Below, piece after piece: positions 44,093-55,441 of a DNA stretch of 64,000 nucleotides. The DNA comes from Tethya wilhelma (Eukaryota; Porifera; Demospongiae; Tethyida; Tethyidae), in contig CAXIPT010000012.1 of the NCBI GenBank assembly GCA_964030475.1, forward strand, positions 916,625-980,624, in the 5' to 3' direction. Every line of letters begins with the position of its first letter. Position 1 is the first letter of the stretch. The notes below the pieces were generated by a model that worked only from the letters and a program-made list of their open reading frames with translations, had not been told where the DNA came from and did no database searches. Both the position numbers and the translations under genes were made by a program.

Positions 44093-44402
44093 GGCGAGTG
44101 CTAGCTCGAGCTTTGTGACACTTGATAAACGTACGTGTTAAAAAGTGGGCCGTTAAAAAAATTTCGTAGGATACCCACAACCAACGAAAAGTTTTTTTTA
44201 ACGCGAAAATTTTTCCCGCGAAATTTTTCCAAACGAAAATTTCCCGATTTACGGTACAGCGTTTTAGATAGCAAAAAATATATTTCTAATGAACGTAAGT
44301 ACCATCAGTTTTGTCGGTAGAGCTCTCTTTCTTGAAATTTCGATGGGACAAACGGATGGACAAAACGACTACCGTAATCCTCTGCATGTGCCGAGGCTTA
44401 AT

Positions 44403-45070
44403 AATAAACCAAATCTAAAACAAATGCTATGATTCAGTTTGATTGCAGAATGGAAAAAATATGCAGAACAGATGAAATAAACTCAAACACCTATAGACCA
44501 AGGACAATCATGTAACAAGGACACTTAATGTTTGTGTGTAAGTTTTGTTGTTCTTAACCACTATTAATTTGATGACACCACACTGGTTACTGGTTATGCA
44601 GTCCCTCCCATGCTTAACCAAGTAACTGCTAGGACACTCACATAAGAAAAGATAATTAAATATTGACACTATGAAGGCCGACTACATTGGCACAGACGCA
44701 TGTAGTTCCCATCCATCCTAACAGTATCATTTACAATTGAAACATACAACTAGAACAAAAAACTATGATAGGAAATTCTAGGATAACAACATCATAGTAA
44801 TAATGAAAATACATGAAAAGCCTAATATCCCTACACCTTAAAGTATATCATATCCTCCTAATCTCAAGAGGTGTTAATACACATGTATGCACAAGAAAAT
44901 ATACATTAATGGTAACAACTCAGGCCAAATTGTACAAACATGTATTAAGAATCAAAGATATTAACATCAAAGCCTGTTCAATATCCTTAACTGCTAGTAC
45001 AGTCGGTAAGTTCTTACATCAGCATTACACTGCCCCCTCCTTCTTAGAATTTGTCCAAAATTCAGCCATT
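44403..45070. other. Stretch with no supported gene
   Basis: AT-rich, short frames only. Nothing recognised. Confidence 0.5.
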
Positions 45071-45074
45071 TGGT

Positions 45075-45620
45075 CTAGATGAACTGGTAGGCAACGGTCA
45101 CGTTGAGAATAAGGAAAATGTTGTGGGCAATAGGCTGAGGAATAGCATCATCCTCTTGGTTCAGTAAAGTCATGTTTTCACCAAAGGCATCCAGTTCTAA
45201 ATGCAACAGAATTAGTTGGTGTTGAAACATATACCTGGTACACATAACTTTACTCTTTAGTGTACAATCAGTACACGACGGTTGCTTTGATACAATAGTC
45301 ACTTTCAGTCACGTGTTCAATAACTTTGTATGGGCCTGTCCAAGGGTGATGCAGTTTGTCCGGTAGGAATGACAGTTGAGTGCAACCAAACAAAATCATC
45401 AGTTTGAAGTGGTCATCCATAGACACGTTTGACATAGTATTCTTTATGTCTCTCATGACTTGCTTCAAGATACTCCCTGGCAAAATCATACGCATCTTGA
45501 AGACTTCTCTTCAGCTTAGCTGCATGCTCTGTCACTGGTGTGCTTCAAGTAACATCTTGTGGTGAGCCATACATGAGATCAATTGGTAGCTTTACTTAAC
45601 GACCCAACATACTGAAGAAT
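45075..45620 (-). pseudogene. Gypsy integrase C-terminal fragment
   Basis: On the minus strand PIDLMYGSPQDVT-like sequence (about 45595-45545), AYDFAREYLEA (about 45505-45475) and FGCTQLSFLPDKLHHPWTGP then YKVIEHVTESDYCIKAT (45405-45300) give the end of an integrase core and its C-terminal domain (RPWTGPYKV type). Stops and frame changes are frequent. 45530-45625 is repeated at 62633-62725 beside another integrase piece, so both derive from one family, different from the element at 27977-31656. Confidence 0.6.
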
Positions 45621-45735
45621 GAGGTGAATTTGATAGTTGTTTTGGGCAAAACAAAAATTTTCACATGATTTGCTTTTGGAGTAAGTAGGTTCGTTTCTCG
45701 CTTTGAACAAATAGATCACAAATACTTATAATTAG

Positions 45736-46064
45736 TTCGAGGTCATACTTACCTTACCAATGATCGTGACTTAACCAACAGTGACACTAACAAGAAGAAT
45801 ATCTTGATCAGTAAAGCACTCTGGATGAATTTTGGAGACACACCTGGCAAAATTGTTAAACATCCGAATGAAGTCTGGCTGAAATATTCACACGATTCTG
45901 AACCATGGAGCAAAGTGAACATCCCTAAAGGACGTAAGAAAATACCTCCAACATGCAGTGTGCCAGAGAAGTATCCTGATGGGCGTTCCATTAAGGCAGC
46001 AAAACTTCAGGATCTACAAGCAATGATCCCGTTTCTATCACTTGAGAGCAGGCATCTATTCTGA
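45736..46064 (+). CDS. Unrecognised terminal exon
   Basis: Open from an acceptor-like ATTAG (45731-45735) to TGA at 46064: RGHTYLTNDRDLTNSDTNKK, ALWMNFGDTPGKIVKHPNEV, WLKYSHDSEPWSKVNIPKGR, KKIPPTC, IKAAKLQDLQAMIPFL. I believe similar C-termini occur in multi-copy invertebrate proteins, but I cannot name the family. No upstream exon found. Uninterrupted, so possibly recent. Confidence 0.45.
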
Positions 46065-46445
46065 TTTAGTGTGTACTGACGACTGTAAATGTATTGGAAA
46101 CTAATATACATTCTTAGTAGTAGTAGGTACTGTAAGTTATTGTTGTACAATTGTTTTTAGATGAATAAGACAAAAGTGTTAGTGGTGATTGTAGACCTGT
46201 ACCTATAAAACAGCTTTGTAACTTTAACCTCAATTATCTCAAAAGTACAATTATATTAGTTATCCCATTTTTTCCACTCAGCCCTTCAAATTATTTACTA
46301 TTAATTTAATTTGTAATATCCTAGCCTATTGTCAGTATTGAACCATAGCAGGCTAGATGCCAAAGATCAGAGCCAGACAACCACACCAGCCCTTGAATTT
46401 AGGTGGATGAGATTCTTCATTTTTACTGGTCAAGTTGTGCTGTAG

Positions 46446-46562
46446 GACTCTCGTGACATTCTTGCTGTTATTCTCGACCAAGCCAACCGCCTTGACTCCT
46501 TCAGTTTGTCCCATGAGGTGCTTCTACAGCTCAGAGCAGCACTCAGTGACTTAGCTACATAA
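46446..46562 (+). CDS. Possible terminal exon, 38 residues
   Basis: After an acceptor-like GCTGTAG: DSRDILAVILDQANRLDSFS, LSHEVLLQLRAALSDLAT, then TAA. Helical and well composed, but short and unlinked. No family recognised. Confidence 0.25.
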   Translation, partial: DSRDILAVILDQANRLDSFSLSHEVLLQLRAALSDLAT

Positions 46563-46677
46563 TTTACACGCATCAAAACAGTTTCCTGTTGCTTTTGCTA
46601 TCTTGTCTTTCCCAACATGGCTTTCTCTGATAGTGGTCTTCCCGGTTTTGTGCATGCGCTAACATTAATGAATATCA

Positions 46678-47290
46678 TTATTGGTTTGTGGTGATGTAGT
46701 GCTGAGTAGAACTGTACATTCCTGCATAGTAAATGTGTTGGCAAGCGCAACCACCCTTAATCTTTGACAAATTTGCCACAATCGATCCTATCACTTTATC
46801 AGTTAAACCACACAGTAAAACAGATGTTGGTTCATTGTGTACAAGGTCTGACCAAAGCTGCAACAGTTTTTTCCCTTTCACTAGAACTGAATCAAGTCTT
46901 CACTATCACTGAAATCCTGAAGCATCCTCAACTCTTCCTTGTACTAGTTAAGTGAATAAGTATCAATTCTGGTTTATCAACTTGACCACCTTCACAAAAG
47001 GTATCATTAGCATTACACGACAACATACCTTCACAAAAGGTATCATTAGCATTACACGACAACATACCAGCACAACAGTAGTCATGCATGGCTGTATCAA
47101 TTTGACGCAAATCTTTACTAGCATAATACATTAGTTGCACAGCCATCTTGTCCACCATGCCTGTTTGCTGTACACAACTTTCCATGTTTTTGAAAGGCCC
47201 CCAGTGTATCACAGTATTGCTAGGAACATCTATACCCATATCAAAGGCAACAGTTCCTAAAATGATTTGAACAGCTTCATTCTGTTTAGT
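46678..47290 (-). pseudogene. RecQ-like helicase fragment
   Basis: On the minus strand: ILGTVAFDMGIDVPSNTVIH, WGPFKNMESCVQQTGMVDKM, MYYASKDLRQIDTAMHDYC. This is the conserved end of the second RecA-like lobe of RecQ helicases (FGMGIDxPxxxxVIHxGP, QxxGRAGRDG, then the zinc-binding region start). The usual GRAGRDG reads MVDKMAV, so the arginine finger motif is lost. A 39-bp, 13-codon tandem duplication follows (46988-47026, 47027-47065). Later frames (GKKLLQLWSDLVHNEPTSVL) may be further exons. Upstream exons are absent. RecQ-like genes are often multi-copy in invertebrate genomes, so this is likely a dispersed fragment. Confidence 0.6.
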
Positions 47291-47394
47291 AAATTATTTA
47301 ATTATTCTCTTCTTCACACTGTGGGATTTACAAGCATCAAATTTTTCACAGGTACGTAAATTTGTCACCTGACTCTCTTTAGTAACAAACAGAC

Positions 47395-47574
47395 TACCAT
47401 AGTTTGAGATATATTCGCATTGAAAATATTTCGTACAGGAAAATTTTGCATGCTTAATTTTCGTACTTATTCAGCGCCCATATTAATATTGGTAATGGGT
47501 CATCAAATTTCAAGTGTTTAATTTTTGCACACAGCGGTGCGTATGAAAATTGCAAATATTAGTCAATTATGGTA
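47395..47574. mobile_element. CCGTA-type MITE, copy 2 (CCATA ends)
   Basis: Left TACCATAGTTTGAGATATAT, right the inverse of TACCATAATTGACTAATATT; homologous to 2637-2794 in the interior (GGTAATGGGTC, TTTTTGCACACAGCG). No coding capacity. Confidence 0.65.
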
Positions 47575-48032
47575 TTATGCTTTGCCAGCTCAAGTAAAAT
47601 CATCCTATACATCATATTTGTATTGTCATAGGTCCTACAGAAAAAAGGAACCTTTTTATTACTAGTGTTTTAGTCATACTTTCAGTATTCACATACAGTT
47701 CTACAATTGTTAGTGGACTGGAGGGCTTAACAAATTTGCTGTATCGGATGTTCAAGTCATTAGGATTCATTAACAATCTTTGCATTTTTAGACTATGAAC
47801 AACTGTTCTTGTGTCAACATTGCCGTAGCAGTTAGAGCCATAACATTTGTGTTCCTTGGTGATAATGAGGTACTCCAATAATAATAATTATGAGCGAAAT
47901 CAGCATGAAACTCTTTGCCTTAGAAATACAAAAAGACAATATTATTATATTAGCACCTTTATAGATATAAAGTGAAGTTAGCAATCACATGCATTTGCAG
48001 GTAGATGGAGGAAATGTCACTCAAGGTAAGAA

Positions 48033-48505
48033 TTCCCAGTATGGCAGTACTGGGTACACAGGAATGGCATGGATGTCCCATTAGCACAATACAGATATTC
48101 ACATGAATAACTCTGCAAAGACTGAGAGCTTGGCACTAAAAAGATTCTCAAGCTGCTATCACTTTCCAACAAGTCTAAAACATGGCCTTAAACCATCCTC
48201 CAATTTTCTCCACCTTCTATGTTGGCAAGACCTTTCTCAGACTGCCTGCAGCTGATTCTTGAACGAATAAACTTGGTATCTTTGTCTTCAGTTGGTGTTG
48301 GTATAATTATATCGGGTTTTTTATGTCTCTCATCCAGTCACTATAGATACAAGACAAAATTAAAGTGCTTTCTCTGTGTGGCCACTGTATATTTCTAAAA
48401 TCATGCATTTTTTATGACTCCTTGGGAACCTTACCACACAGACAAGTGTGTGTTATTTAGAATCCACAGCTTACCTGATGAGTGCTAGCTGAACTGTACT
48501 GGGAA
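48033..48505 (+). mobile_element. Compact family A copy with inverted end
   Basis: Left end TTCCCAGTATGG; right end CTGTACTGGGAA followed by TA. This copy lacks the foldback and is bracketed by a ~10-bp inverted repeat, so the left hairpin may have served as both ends. Confidence 0.7.
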
Positions 48506-48659
48506 TACTATGCACACATGATTGTGTGCACTTAATTGGCTATATTGCATACTGGCCATGGAGCTTCAAGAGAGTCTTTGAATGGAGTAGGAATAGAGCT
48601 TGGTTTTTGTTGTCAACTTAAAAGTATCTACTGCCACCGTGGCTCCATGCACAATATCA

Positions 48660-49079
48660 GGCCACTACGAAGAAATAGTTTGTTTCCGGTTACCCAACCG
48701 ACCCACTAACTGGCTTGCAGAAGCAAAATTATTTTAATGTTACTATTACATAGAGGTCAATTATAATGTTATTCATATTGCTCACATGGTATACTTTACA
48801 CGTAGGTTGCGCGATTGCCACAGCCAGCTCGAGAAAGTTGCAGTTAGCGCTGTGAATTTAACTTAATATGGCTGGCTTTGAGGTTATTATGTCACGGTAT
48901 ATAGCTATCTGTTTAATTTAAGTGTAATTTTTTTTATTTCTTACACTACCACGCTGCAAGTGGGCAGAGCTTTTGGTTGTATGGGTGGAGCTAGTATTTG
49001 CAGCGAGTATCAACCGACCGACTCACTTGCAACTTTCAAGGTTGGGTAACCAGAAACAAACTATTTCTTCAAAGTGGCC
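48660..49079. mobile_element. MITE with ~38-bp TIRs and TCA duplication
   Basis: Left GGCCACTACGAAGAAATAGT, TTGTTTCCGGTTACCCAACC; right the inverse with few changes (GGCCACTTTGAAGAAATAGT). TCA flanks both sides (48657-48659, 49080-49082). The 3-bp duplication and GGCC start suggest PIF/Harbinger-type. Confidence 0.85.
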
Positions 49080-49198
49080 TCACTGTCTACCAGTGTTCCC
49101 AATCCTACTGGCTGTCCACATTTAGACAGTAAGGTTGGAAATGTAGCAACACTGTCGATGGAAAAGAAACTGAAGTGATAAACACAATGTTATGCATA

Positions 49199-50255
49199 TA
49201 CAAGTAAAAAAAACATTGGAAATGTATTGAGACATAGGAATGGTTAAATCGTAAAAAGAAAGCAAACAAGATGGAATGGCTGTTTGAGTGTGTGCAGAAT
49301 TCTTCCTGTGTGGGCTGCATGTAGTACCATGACTCTCTTTCCATGTTGAGTCCCTCATGTTGCCCATAGGAGTAATTCTTTACACACTCAAACAGCCATT
49401 CCATCTTGTTTGGTTTCTTTTTACGATTTAACCATTCCTATGTCTCAATACATTTCCAATGTTTTTTCTTTACTTGTTTGTTTTCATTTTTTCATAATTC
49501 TATGAATCATATTTGAGTTTGCGTGTATATGGTAGTTACTTGTACACTATTAGCAAGGGATATTGTAGCATACATAATTTTTTCTATCAGCATTGCAGTA
49601 TAAAAGTACTGCCGGAAAACGTCTCAGGAGGCTGGAGGCTGCTCTAACAAATTTATTGGCTTTTCTCATCTTCTTATAGTCACAACTACATGTAAGTGTA
49701 ACAAAGTATTCACCTCGTAAATATTGAAGACTGAAATGTTACAGAGAGTTCAGCAGCAAATATTCCATGGAAATAACGCACACTTGTTTATCTGGAAAAG
49801 GGTCGTCATTTAGAATTTCAAGTATCTTATGAATTATGTATGAGTTTCGGCTGCCATATGGAGAAGGCGCTTTTCACCTTGTATCTAGCAACTCAATGAG
49901 AGACATGAAAAAACAATGCCAAAAGGACCTGAAGACAAAGAAACCACGTCTATTCGTTCAGCTTCTGAAGGTGAGTGCTTTTTGAGAAAAGTCGTATCAA
50001 GATAGAAGAAGAAGAAGAAGATGGAGAAAATTGGATTGGAAAATTGGAGGTTTAGCATATTTTAGTCCGGTACTTTAGCGATGGTTTTAGGCCATTTTTT
50101 TGGGCTTGTTAGAAAGAGAATGAGCTAAGAAGTAGCTTTAGAAGCCTTTTAGTGTCAAGCGCTCATTTTTTGCAGAGTTATTAGCGTGAATATTTGTATT
50201 GCGCTAATGGGCCATCCGTGCCATTCCTATGTACCCAGTACTACCGTACTGGGAA
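49199..50255 (-). mobile_element. Family A element, full copy in inverse orientation
   Basis: Foldback 49199-49478 (subtype 1 arm), spacer, then inverted left part ending CCGTACTGGGAA at 50255 followed by TA. Confidence 0.8.
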
Positions 50256-50385
50256 TACATATATATAGTAGTCTTGCTCCAGGGTTATTAATTTGCAGTG
50301 CTATTAAATATCAGAAAAATGAATCAATCGAGTCAAACATGAAATTCTTTATGTTCAACACATATAATAATGTACCATAATTTGC

Positions 50386-50555
50386 ATGCACTTCAGTATG
50401 CAGAAATCCAACACAAAGCAACCTGCCAAACAAGGTCCAGATAATCTAGTCAGTCTACTATTGGACTGGTATGCCAAGCATGAGTTTGATAACCATGATA
50501 TTTTTATGGATGAAAGAATGGCAAAACATCTTGTATTACCTGATCTTACAGTACA
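50386..50555 (+). CDS. Possible exon, unrecognised
   Basis: QKSNTKQPAKQGPDNLVSLL, LDWYAKHEFDNHDIFMDERM, AKHLVLPDLTVQ, then a possible donor GTCACA before a CA tract. Well composed but unlinked; family unknown. Confidence 0.25.
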
Positions 50556-50683
50556 AGTCACACACACACATACACACACACTTTTCTCTCTCTCTCATGC
50601 TAGCTTGGATTGTAGTTTAGGTCAGGTGTTTGCTGAGTCATGGTTGTTAAGATCACACTTTGTTCTTGTCACAACATGAGATG

Positions 50684-51770
50684 TTCCCAGCACGGTAGTA
50701 CTGGGTACATAGGAATGGCACGGATTCCCCATTAGCACAATACACGTGAATAACTCTGCAAAAACTGAGCACTTGGCACAAAAAGGCTTCTTAAGCTATA
50801 TACTATTTAGCTCTTTCTCTTTCTGACAAGCCTAAAAACATGGCCTAAAGCCATCGTTAAAGTACACTCACTTTCAGGAGCTGATTCTTGAACGAATAAA
50901 CTTGGTTTCTTTGTCTTCAACCACTTTTGGCATCAGTTATTCGTCTCTCTAGCTAAGTTGCTAGATACAAGACAAGAAGTGCCTTCTCTGTATGGCAGCC
51001 GTTAACTTCTATACTCATGAATAATTTTTAGCTACTTAAAGTCAAGTTGACGACCCTTTTCACATACAAGTGTGTGTTATTTAGAATTCATATTTTTCGT
51101 GACAGATTCTGCTATTCACTGCATGTACTGGATACAAAACTCCACCATAGCTATTAGTTGCTTTAGAGAATTTGCTAGGGTACATACAATAGTAATTATT
51201 TAAAAAAAACAAGTAGAGAGCTGTAGCCTCGTTCCCAGGCTCTCACCTTTGACCTTACACTCACGGTAAGGAAGGAGAGAGCCTGGTCGGAAATATCACA
51301 TGAATTTCGTCATTGATGACACGGAGGTAGACATGACCTTTGACTTCTGCTGCGATCGTGCCGTTTTACGAGCGCCTAGCACAAACAGCTGGAAAGTAAG
51401 TAATTTTACTGTACTTACCTTGCTCATTTTCATGGTTTGCGCTAGTTCAGAATCGCTGCAGCTTGCAGAGGTCAAAGGACGTGTCTACCCTAGTGTCTAT
51501 CCCCACGTCATTCACGTGATATTTCCGACCAGGCTCTCTCTTTCCTTACCGTGAGAAAGGTGAGAGCCTGGTGAACGAGGCTAGAGAAATGTAACGAGAA
51601 CATAGGAATGGCCAAATCGTAAAAGTAAGCAAACAAGATAGGAATGGTGGTGAAGAGTTCATTCCTAACACAAAATTGAACTCTTCTCTCAATATAACCT
51701 TTTACGATTTGACCATTCCTATGTTCTCATTACTTTTCTAATGTTTTTTCTATTTGTAATAACCAGTTTT
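50684..51770 (+). mobile_element. Family A copy with a MITE inside its foldback
   Basis: Left part 50684-51078. The foldback starts near 51200 (AAAACAAGTAGAG), is interrupted by 51224-51583, and resumes AGAAATGTAACGAGAACATA to 51770. Confidence 0.75.
51224..51583. mobile_element. MITE with ~75-bp TIRs, each a hairpin
   Basis: Left TAGCCTCGTTCCCAGGCTCT; the right is its inverse (TAGCCTCGTTCACCAGGCTC) and similarity goes on past GGAAATATCAC. Each TIR also contains CCAGGCTCTC and, inverted, GAGAGCCTGG, so each end can fold alone. The middle contains only non-conserved frames. Confidence 0.85.
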
Positions 51771-52380
51771 GCTAGGTCTGTCTACTTGTCTGTCAGGTTT
51801 TTCACCCACATGAGTGAAAAGGGAAGCTCAAAACAGCCTTATTTCCCTGTGAATTAGCTAGCTAGTAAGAACAGGTTTAAGCTATAATTAATTGTCCAAA
51901 TTGTGAGTGAGGGTCTGCTTGCAAGAACAACAAGGTATCTCCTGTTTATATCCTTGTAGAGAAATTATTCACTAAAAATGAGAATAGTTTGGTGAATTTG
52001 AGCCTATATATAACAAAGTCAAGTGGGGAAATAAATTTTTAATACACGTGAATCAAGACTAGTTCTCCAAGAAGACTGTGAGCTAATGGGACTGAAACTA
52101 GTAGCACTGCAGCAATTGGTTAGGGAACTCCCTTGATGACTGGTTTTTGAACTATTGAACATTTGAACTAATATTATATTATTGTAACCAGTAAATGGAT
52201 AAAAAGAACCACTCAAAGGTTCAGTCAATAAGATTATTCTCAACAACTCTAATATCTTGTCAAACACACACACACACATGTACCTTCTAACTGTATGAAC
52301 ATTAGGTGCCATAGGTTGCATGTACCCTGATAGGGATTGAATTCTTGTAGACATTATCCTAAAGGAAGAAACATTTCTGA

Positions 52381-52981
52381 TAGTCTCTTACCCAGGCTCT
52401 CTCCTTTGACCACTAATGGTAAGGAAAGAGAGAGAATGGGATCCCACGTCATGTACATGACTCTACAGGTAGAACGCTAGTAGAACACAAGCATGAGCAT
52501 ATCATGTCCAGGCAATCAGACTGCCCACGCATTTTCCGTCTAAGGTCGCCTTGTTTTTAGTTCTACTCAGAATTTAGCAATACTGAAACAAAACGCTAAA
52601 ACTTTTGACTAAGAGAGTCACCATACATAACAAGACAATTTTTTGAGTAAGTTATACGACAGAACATACCTGCATCTTTGTTTTGCATGACTAGTCAACT
52701 GAACCCTATCTCACTTGAAATAGCGCACTATTAGCACGCTTCTAGCTACGAAGCAACATTTAGATACTAGCAAAATTATACTGCTGTAGCTGAGTACTAA
52801 TAAAAAGTACCGGTTCTGTTTCTGTGCAGCTAAACTCAAAAGAAAAATAAACCTAAATAAACATGTGAATTGTGGTCGATTTTGCCCAAGCCCATTTATT
52901 TGGGGTTCATGTGCGTGACGTGAGATCCCAAGCTCCCCTTCCTTTCTGTGAGTGAAAAGTCAAAGGGGAGAGCCTGGGCTA
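52381..52981. mobile_element. Diverged relative of the CCCAGGCTCTC MITE
   Basis: Left TAGTCTCTTACCCAGGCTCT, CTCCTTTGACC, GGGATCCCACGTCATGTAC; right the inverse of TAGCCCAGGCTCTCCCCTTT, GGGATCTCACGTCACGCAC. Same hairpin-in-TIR design as 51224-51583, with a longer interior without genes. Confidence 0.8.
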
Positions 52982-53399
52982 TTTTCTGAATGATAAGTTG
53001 CTTCATTTATATCATAGTACATACTGACAATCAGTGCTACTAAGATATATTGTTAATATTTTATGAACAAACAAATAACATGCATTGCATGTGCACATGC
53101 ATAAGGCAATTCTCATCAACAATCAACATAGGTACTGGTGTGGCACCATACAATCGCTATAACAATAACTGCAAGATGGAGTCTCAGACTGCAAATCCTG
53201 CAAACTAGGTGCACTAGGTGCACACATGATTTGCTCAGAAATCCCATGAAACTCTTAAACTCATCACTATTTATATCTGTCGACTCTAAAAATTCATCTC
53301 CTAGATGAAGACCTTGGCGAAGTTGTTGATGAATATGATCAAACCACTCGTGATCTCCGTCCAAACACAAAAGCTATTAAAGGAGAAATAAAAACTAGA

Positions 53400-53715
53400 G
53401 TTATTCTTCCAATATCTCAGTTCAGTGCAAACTCTGCAACTCGAAGATGATCCAGACAACTGCACTCATTGTAGAATGTTCAAAATGCAAGTCCTGCACA
53501 AAGATCACCAGTTGTTCTGCTTCAACTATGGCTAAAGTTGTCCTCATTGACAGTAAAGAGGTGCTTCTCACACTTAACTGACAAGATAATCCTTGACCTA
53601 GCCACAGAGGTCAAGGGTGCCACAGTTGAGAAGCTACTTTCTTCCAAGAAAGTAAAACTACCGGTGAATTCACGAGACGTTGCTTTTGCTACCATCTCGA
53701 TGTCTCAATGAAGAA
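53400..53715 (+). pseudogene. Cys-containing fragment, possibly RPA-like
   Basis: TALIVECSKCKSCTKITSCS, KVVLIDSKEVLLTL, then after a frame change TDKIILDLATEVKGATVEKL, LSSKKVKLPVNSRDVAFATI. The layout (Cys pairs followed by a strand-rich segment) resembles OB-fold, RPA-like ORFs of invertebrate elements, but the match is from memory and weak. Confidence 0.25.
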
Positions 53716-53879
53716 CTCTCTACATATGATATAAACATAACATTATATGTTCCATAAATTATATACTGTGAAGTATTAAAATTTGTTGAAATTTTGTACC
53801 TGTATGAGAGTTGGTCCTCAAACTTCTTTATATTAAGTGTCACCTTACTATCAGCTGAATAGGAATAATAAGTGGTCAC

Positions 53880-55440
53880 CCTTTTCTAAATACCACTGAC
53901 TGAATTGTTGTAATTCTAAGAACCTATATGCAATTATTGTAGCAAATAACCAGATCCCTTGCTCCTTATTAGTTTCAAAAAGCAAACTTTATATATCGCA
54001 AAGCTGACAAATACTTCAGTTAGTCTTTTGTTCGTATCTCAAACCCCTTCCTACCATGTGAAAATTGCACCGCACTGGCCAGCCGCCAACAACAAAGAGA
54101 TCACGCGAATTTATTTACACAATGATGTCAGAAAATTTAGCTAATTAACTTTATAGGTTAGTAGACGTTAGTAGTGGTAGCTTGCTAATGCTTGCCCCAT
54201 GCCATGTCTACTAATGGTATGAATGCATAGTGAACACAAAATTTAATAACAAATCACTTATTTCAGTGAAGAATCCTTTCCAACATTATCCCTTAGTACT
54301 GAAAAGAAGCATTAGTGGTACTTGACCTTGCAGGTAAGTTGTTGTTCAAAATAGGGTTTAAGAAAGCACTTCACCCAATTCAAGATTCAGTATCAGCTGC
54401 CAATGCAACAAGTATTTCTCTAGTAAACTCCCTGACATTGGTGATGTCCCTGCATGTGAATATAATAATTATCATACATGACTATGCACATATAAATTAT
54501 CGTACATGCATCATCTTTGTCAATCTACTTACAGCTGAAATCTTGTGATTGGCCTCGGTACCATGGCATTAACTCATCCAAGGTTAGTAAATCTTGGCTT
54601 AATTGATCTTCAGTAAGACTACGCTCATCCACTGCACGTGAAGGTATAAAAACACTAAATAAAAAGAATGGCAATAAACAAAATAATATTGTAAAATTTG
54701 TTGTCATCATTGAATTGCATTTTAACCCTGATCTGCATTATATATTGGGTACTGACTCTGACTTGCAATTTTGCTATAGAGAATAAAAGTGGGCTAAGAG
54801 CCATAAGCCTTATGCAATGCATCATCTCGGCTATCATTCACAGGCCAACAGAAACAATTAATCTGTGATGTAGAATTGGACATGGTCAAGGTTATGGAAC
54901 AGAAAGGCTATGAATATAAACATCAAGACCCTAGAGGCTGGCTGGTGATGAGAGAGTTCTGAGCCAAGAATAAACATCTGGCAAATGCTAAGTTTTATTT
55001 TGGATGAATTGATTCCTTGGCACAAGTCACAACATGACTTCTCATTAATAGAGGTCACCATGTGAGTGGGTGGGAGTTCAGGAGTTTGAAATAGGGTTCG
55101 GAATGGCTCTTGTCCACCATCGACAACAGCAGCTAAATTTTTTTATATCATTAATTCATAAAATGTTTTGAATACATGATAAAGCATACTGAAGGACATA
55201 AATTGTTCAGATAGTTTCTTTTATTGCTTGCTTTTACTCACCAGTGAAGTTCCTTGACTGATAGTTGCAATACCACAGATTTCGGTCCCTTTGATTTCTC
55301 TACCTGTGGTACACTACAGAGAGGGCTCCTATAGTAGGAGTCTAGTATTGACTTTAAAGTAGGATATATTCTGGTAGATTCTGGTGTAGGCTTTATAAAT
55401 ACATGATAGGAGTCTGGTAGGTCCTATTGTATAGTCTTAA
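53880..55440. other. Stretch with no recognised gene
   Basis: Contains a few spliceable open pieces on the minus strand, for example 54700-54525 (RAVDERSLTEDQLSQDLLTL) and 55130-54900 (PTHMVTSINEKSCCDLCQGI), which could be exons of one minus-strand gene. I do not recognise them. Otherwise AT-rich. Confidence 0.3.
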
Positions 55441-55441
55441 T

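Larger units (their letters stand above)
41933..44254 (+). mobile_element. Pogo-like DNA transposon, complete ends, two genes, mutated
   Basis: Inverted ends CCGTAATTCGGGAAATTTT and the inverse of CCGTAAATCGGGAAAATTTT, flanked by TA (41931-41932, 44255-44256). The empty site is inferable: the flanks join as CAAC-TA-CAGCGTTTT, and the uninterrupted family H copy reads AAAC-TA-CAGCGTTTT (inverse of 59998-60016). The 2322-bp interior carries a transposase (+) and a HIRAN-like gene (-), convergent with 111 bp between their stops. Confidence 0.9.
41365..44397 (-). mobile_element. Older TTAA element (family H) interrupted by the pogo-like element
   Basis: 44257-44397 matches, in inverse, the left part of 59831-61083 (ends CTGCATGTGCCGAGGC before TTAA 44398-44401; shared AATGAACGTAAGTACC). 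41835-41930 continues it (CTAGATAACGCACAC, CGAAGCTAAGCGCTTAGAGA). 41367-41400 matches an internal block at about 60410-60440 (ATGAAAGCACC, GTGCAcaAGCC). Both halves join precisely at the TA target of the inserted element. Confidence 0.7.
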
